DNA of 10,772 nucleotides from Cephalothrix simula. Lineage: Eukaryota > Nemertea > Palaeonemertea > Archinemertea > Cephalotrichidae. The stretch spans positions 1-10,772 of the forward strand of contig JAXIUW010216175.1 in NCBI GenBank assembly GCA_035591015.1, written 5' to 3'. This document shows positions 9,454 through 10,772 of the stretch, in pieces (the first letter of the stretch is position 1; every line of letters starts with the position of its first letter). A program made the translations under genes and the position numbers. A model generated the notes under the pieces. It searched no databases, had not been told where the DNA came from, and saw only the letters and a program-made list of their open reading frames with translations.

Positions 9454-10477
9454 CTTTAGCAGGCCCAATCGTTGGATTTACCATGCACACAGCTTTACTC
9501 CTCATCAGCTTATCAGGTGCAACTCTATACTGACTGGCAACCAATTTAGGAATTGATTCTGGATCCTCAAGAAAGATCTGCATTCTGATAAATGGCTCTC
9601 TTCCTTTTTGTGTAAGCATGTGCCAAGGTTTAGGCCTCGCCAGTAAGTCACTAACACTTCCTTGAGAGAGTCCTAAAACATACTCGCCAAAGAGACGTTG
9701 ACTAATTGAGTATTGGCTTAGAGTTTCTTTGATCTGTCGAACCAGATCGTCAGTATTCATATTTGAGTATCTATCAAATTGTTCTTGAGTAATGGGGGGT
9801 AAAACTGCTTTTAGAGGCTTTTGGGGAGGAAAAGGGCTCTGAGATTTTGATACCAGTGAGTTAGTGATACTCTGCATCTGCTGTAGCGGGGATAATGACG
9901 TCATAGGATATGGCTGCGAGTCAACACTTCCAGACCGAGGTCGTACTAAACTAAATGCGGAACCAGCATGCCTGAGATTATTTTGATTGTCCGGATAAAT
10001 GTTATTGTTGTCGCCTAATTTAGGACTTCTACGTCCTAAACCTGACGTTGGATCTGAAAGATCTAAAGGTTCATTTTTTACACTAATTTTATCATGAATC
10101 GAATTGGGACTAATGTGCCCATTTTGATTTGGAAACTCCAATTTATGTCCATTTGTAAGTGGAGAATCAGAGCACGATAGCCTCGCAAGTTCTTGTTGAT
10201 ACTTTTGTACCTCAATGAGATTTCCCATTTCTAAAGCTGTCTGGGTGAGATTCATAAGCTGCTCTTGATATATGCGGCGAACCATGTCCTGGGTCATACC
10301 CCCGTCATCGTTCTGCCTTCTCTGAGATCCATCACGTGATAACTTAGGAGATCTAGGTCTTTTTTCTAGTGACTTATCATCAGGTCGACTAAGACCATTT
10401 AAAAGTGACTTTCCTCCAGTCATTTTTGCCAATTCTTGCTGATAAATACTGTTTACTAAATGATTTGCCATTTGGGC
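9454..10477 (-). CDS. CUX1: CUX homeobox gene, internal exon with linker and second CUT domain (CR2)
   Basis: This exon encodes 341 residues plus one base of the next codon. The acceptor is TTTTCAG before GCC CAA ATG (phase 0) and the donor is CTAAAG/GTAAGAA (phase 1). The CUT domain is at about residues 240-312 of the partial protein (9760-9542), with the hallmark runs [40 protein letters not shown]. It is preceded by [12 protein letters not shown], which matches the segment before CR2 in vertebrate CUX1. CUT domains are about 75-residue helical DNA-binding modules acting in the nucleus. The long low-complexity linker before it holds VKNEPLDLS (10081-10055), a SUMO-type site beside a CtBP-type PxDLS motif, and three short YQ-x-x-L repeats (10450-10421, 10279-10247, 10210-10178). 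CR1 and the N-terminal coiled coil expected of CUX are not in the window. Two CUT domains plus a homeodomain also occur in SATB proteins, but the homeodomain and linker are CUX-like. The symbol denotes the family; an invertebrate would call it Cux or cut. Confidence 0.93.
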
Positions 10478-10772
10478 CTGAAAATAAAGCGATGATAGGA
10501 TAATTTCAAGAAGCACAAAGCGATTGGATTTATCAAACTTGAAAAGAAGTGAAAAATGGCCTCAAACCACTAATTCAATTTATATGCTTTTCCATTATAA
10601 AAGCGGAAACGAAAAACGTCTATTGCCACTCGAATGTAATTTCAATCAGCAAATTACAAGGTTTGACCGTCCCAATTATTTTTCATTGGCCGATTAAAAA
10701 ACCCCATAAAAATGTGGCACTTTATCTGCGAATTCTCCTTTCCAAGATGGCTTCCGGTTTTCAACACTTAAA
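10478..10772 (-). other. Upstream CUX intron, 3' part, truncated by the window edge
   Basis: This is the sequence before the acceptor of the CR2 exon (TTTATTTTCAG). No further CUX exon, such as CR1, is recognisable here. At the right edge is a plus-strand CCAAGATGGCTTCCGG element (see separate entry) that would be unusual as plain intron. Confidence 0.7.
10742..10757 (+). promoter_or_regulatory. Possible YY1/ETS promoter-type element with a good-context ATG
   Basis: CCAAGATGGC fits the YY1 core AAGATGGC and is followed at once by CTTCCGG, the complement of an ETS CCGGAAG site. The ATG inside has A at -3 and G at +4, and the frame stays open for the remaining 24 bases. It could be an internal promoter of the CUX gene (minus strand), the start of an oppositely oriented gene, or a chance match. 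The window ends before this can be decided. Confidence 0.25.

Noticed and set aside
5194-10477. SATB-type gene, which also has two CUT domains and a homeodomain
   Set aside because: The homeodomain has H50 and the LKKPRV start typical of CUX, and the segments before CR2 and after CR3 match CUX.

Overview
The window is eukaryotic, almost certainly from an animal. It is AT-rich, the protein-coding part is split into exons with good GT-AG splice sites, and the noncoding part carries short interspersed and foldback repeats. Its one recognisable gene, on the minus strand, is the 3' half of a CUX (Cut-like homeobox) transcription factor. The protein similarity is clear but does not fix the species. 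The single-copy-style Cux sequence and the unfamiliar repeats suggest an invertebrate (inference).

The gene enters from the right edge and runs leftward in three exons: 10477-9454 (linker plus second CUT domain, CR2), 7781-7341 (third CUT domain, CR3) and 6089-5194 (CUX homeodomain, acidic tail and TGA stop). All junctions agree in phase (0 in, then 1/1 and 1/1), giving an open C-terminal fragment of about 786 residues. The 5' part (coiled coil and CR1 of a typical CUX protein) must lie beyond 10772. CR2, CR3 and the homeodomain are DNA-binding modules that act together in the nucleus. The linker also carries a CtBP-type PLDLS motif next to a SUMO-type VKNE motif, which fits a repressor.

The 9454-7781 intron holds two mobile-element relics. 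One is a tRNA-Ser(AGA)-derived SINE at about 8392-8660. The other is a 344-bp near-palindromic MITE at 8957-9300, flanked by a perfect TATTA duplication. The 7341-6089 intron shows only a short AT microsatellite.

Downstream of the stop (below 5194) lies a probable 3' UTR with candidate poly(A) signals at 4899-4894 and 4367-4362. About 3 kb of AT-rich DNA follows with no supportable gene, only small foldbacks. The left 1.5 kb is repeat-rich: an eight-copy array of a 16-bp near-palindrome (231-462), a GC-richer block with a 31-bp tandem repeat and a GGTACC-type palindromic cluster (757-1136), and a tandem pair of perfect TGACGTCA octamers (1456-1471). I see no evidence for an undescribed multigene system. 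The noteworthy items are the intronic repeats, the 16-bp array, the excess of TGACGTCA octamers and several motifs in the CUX protein.
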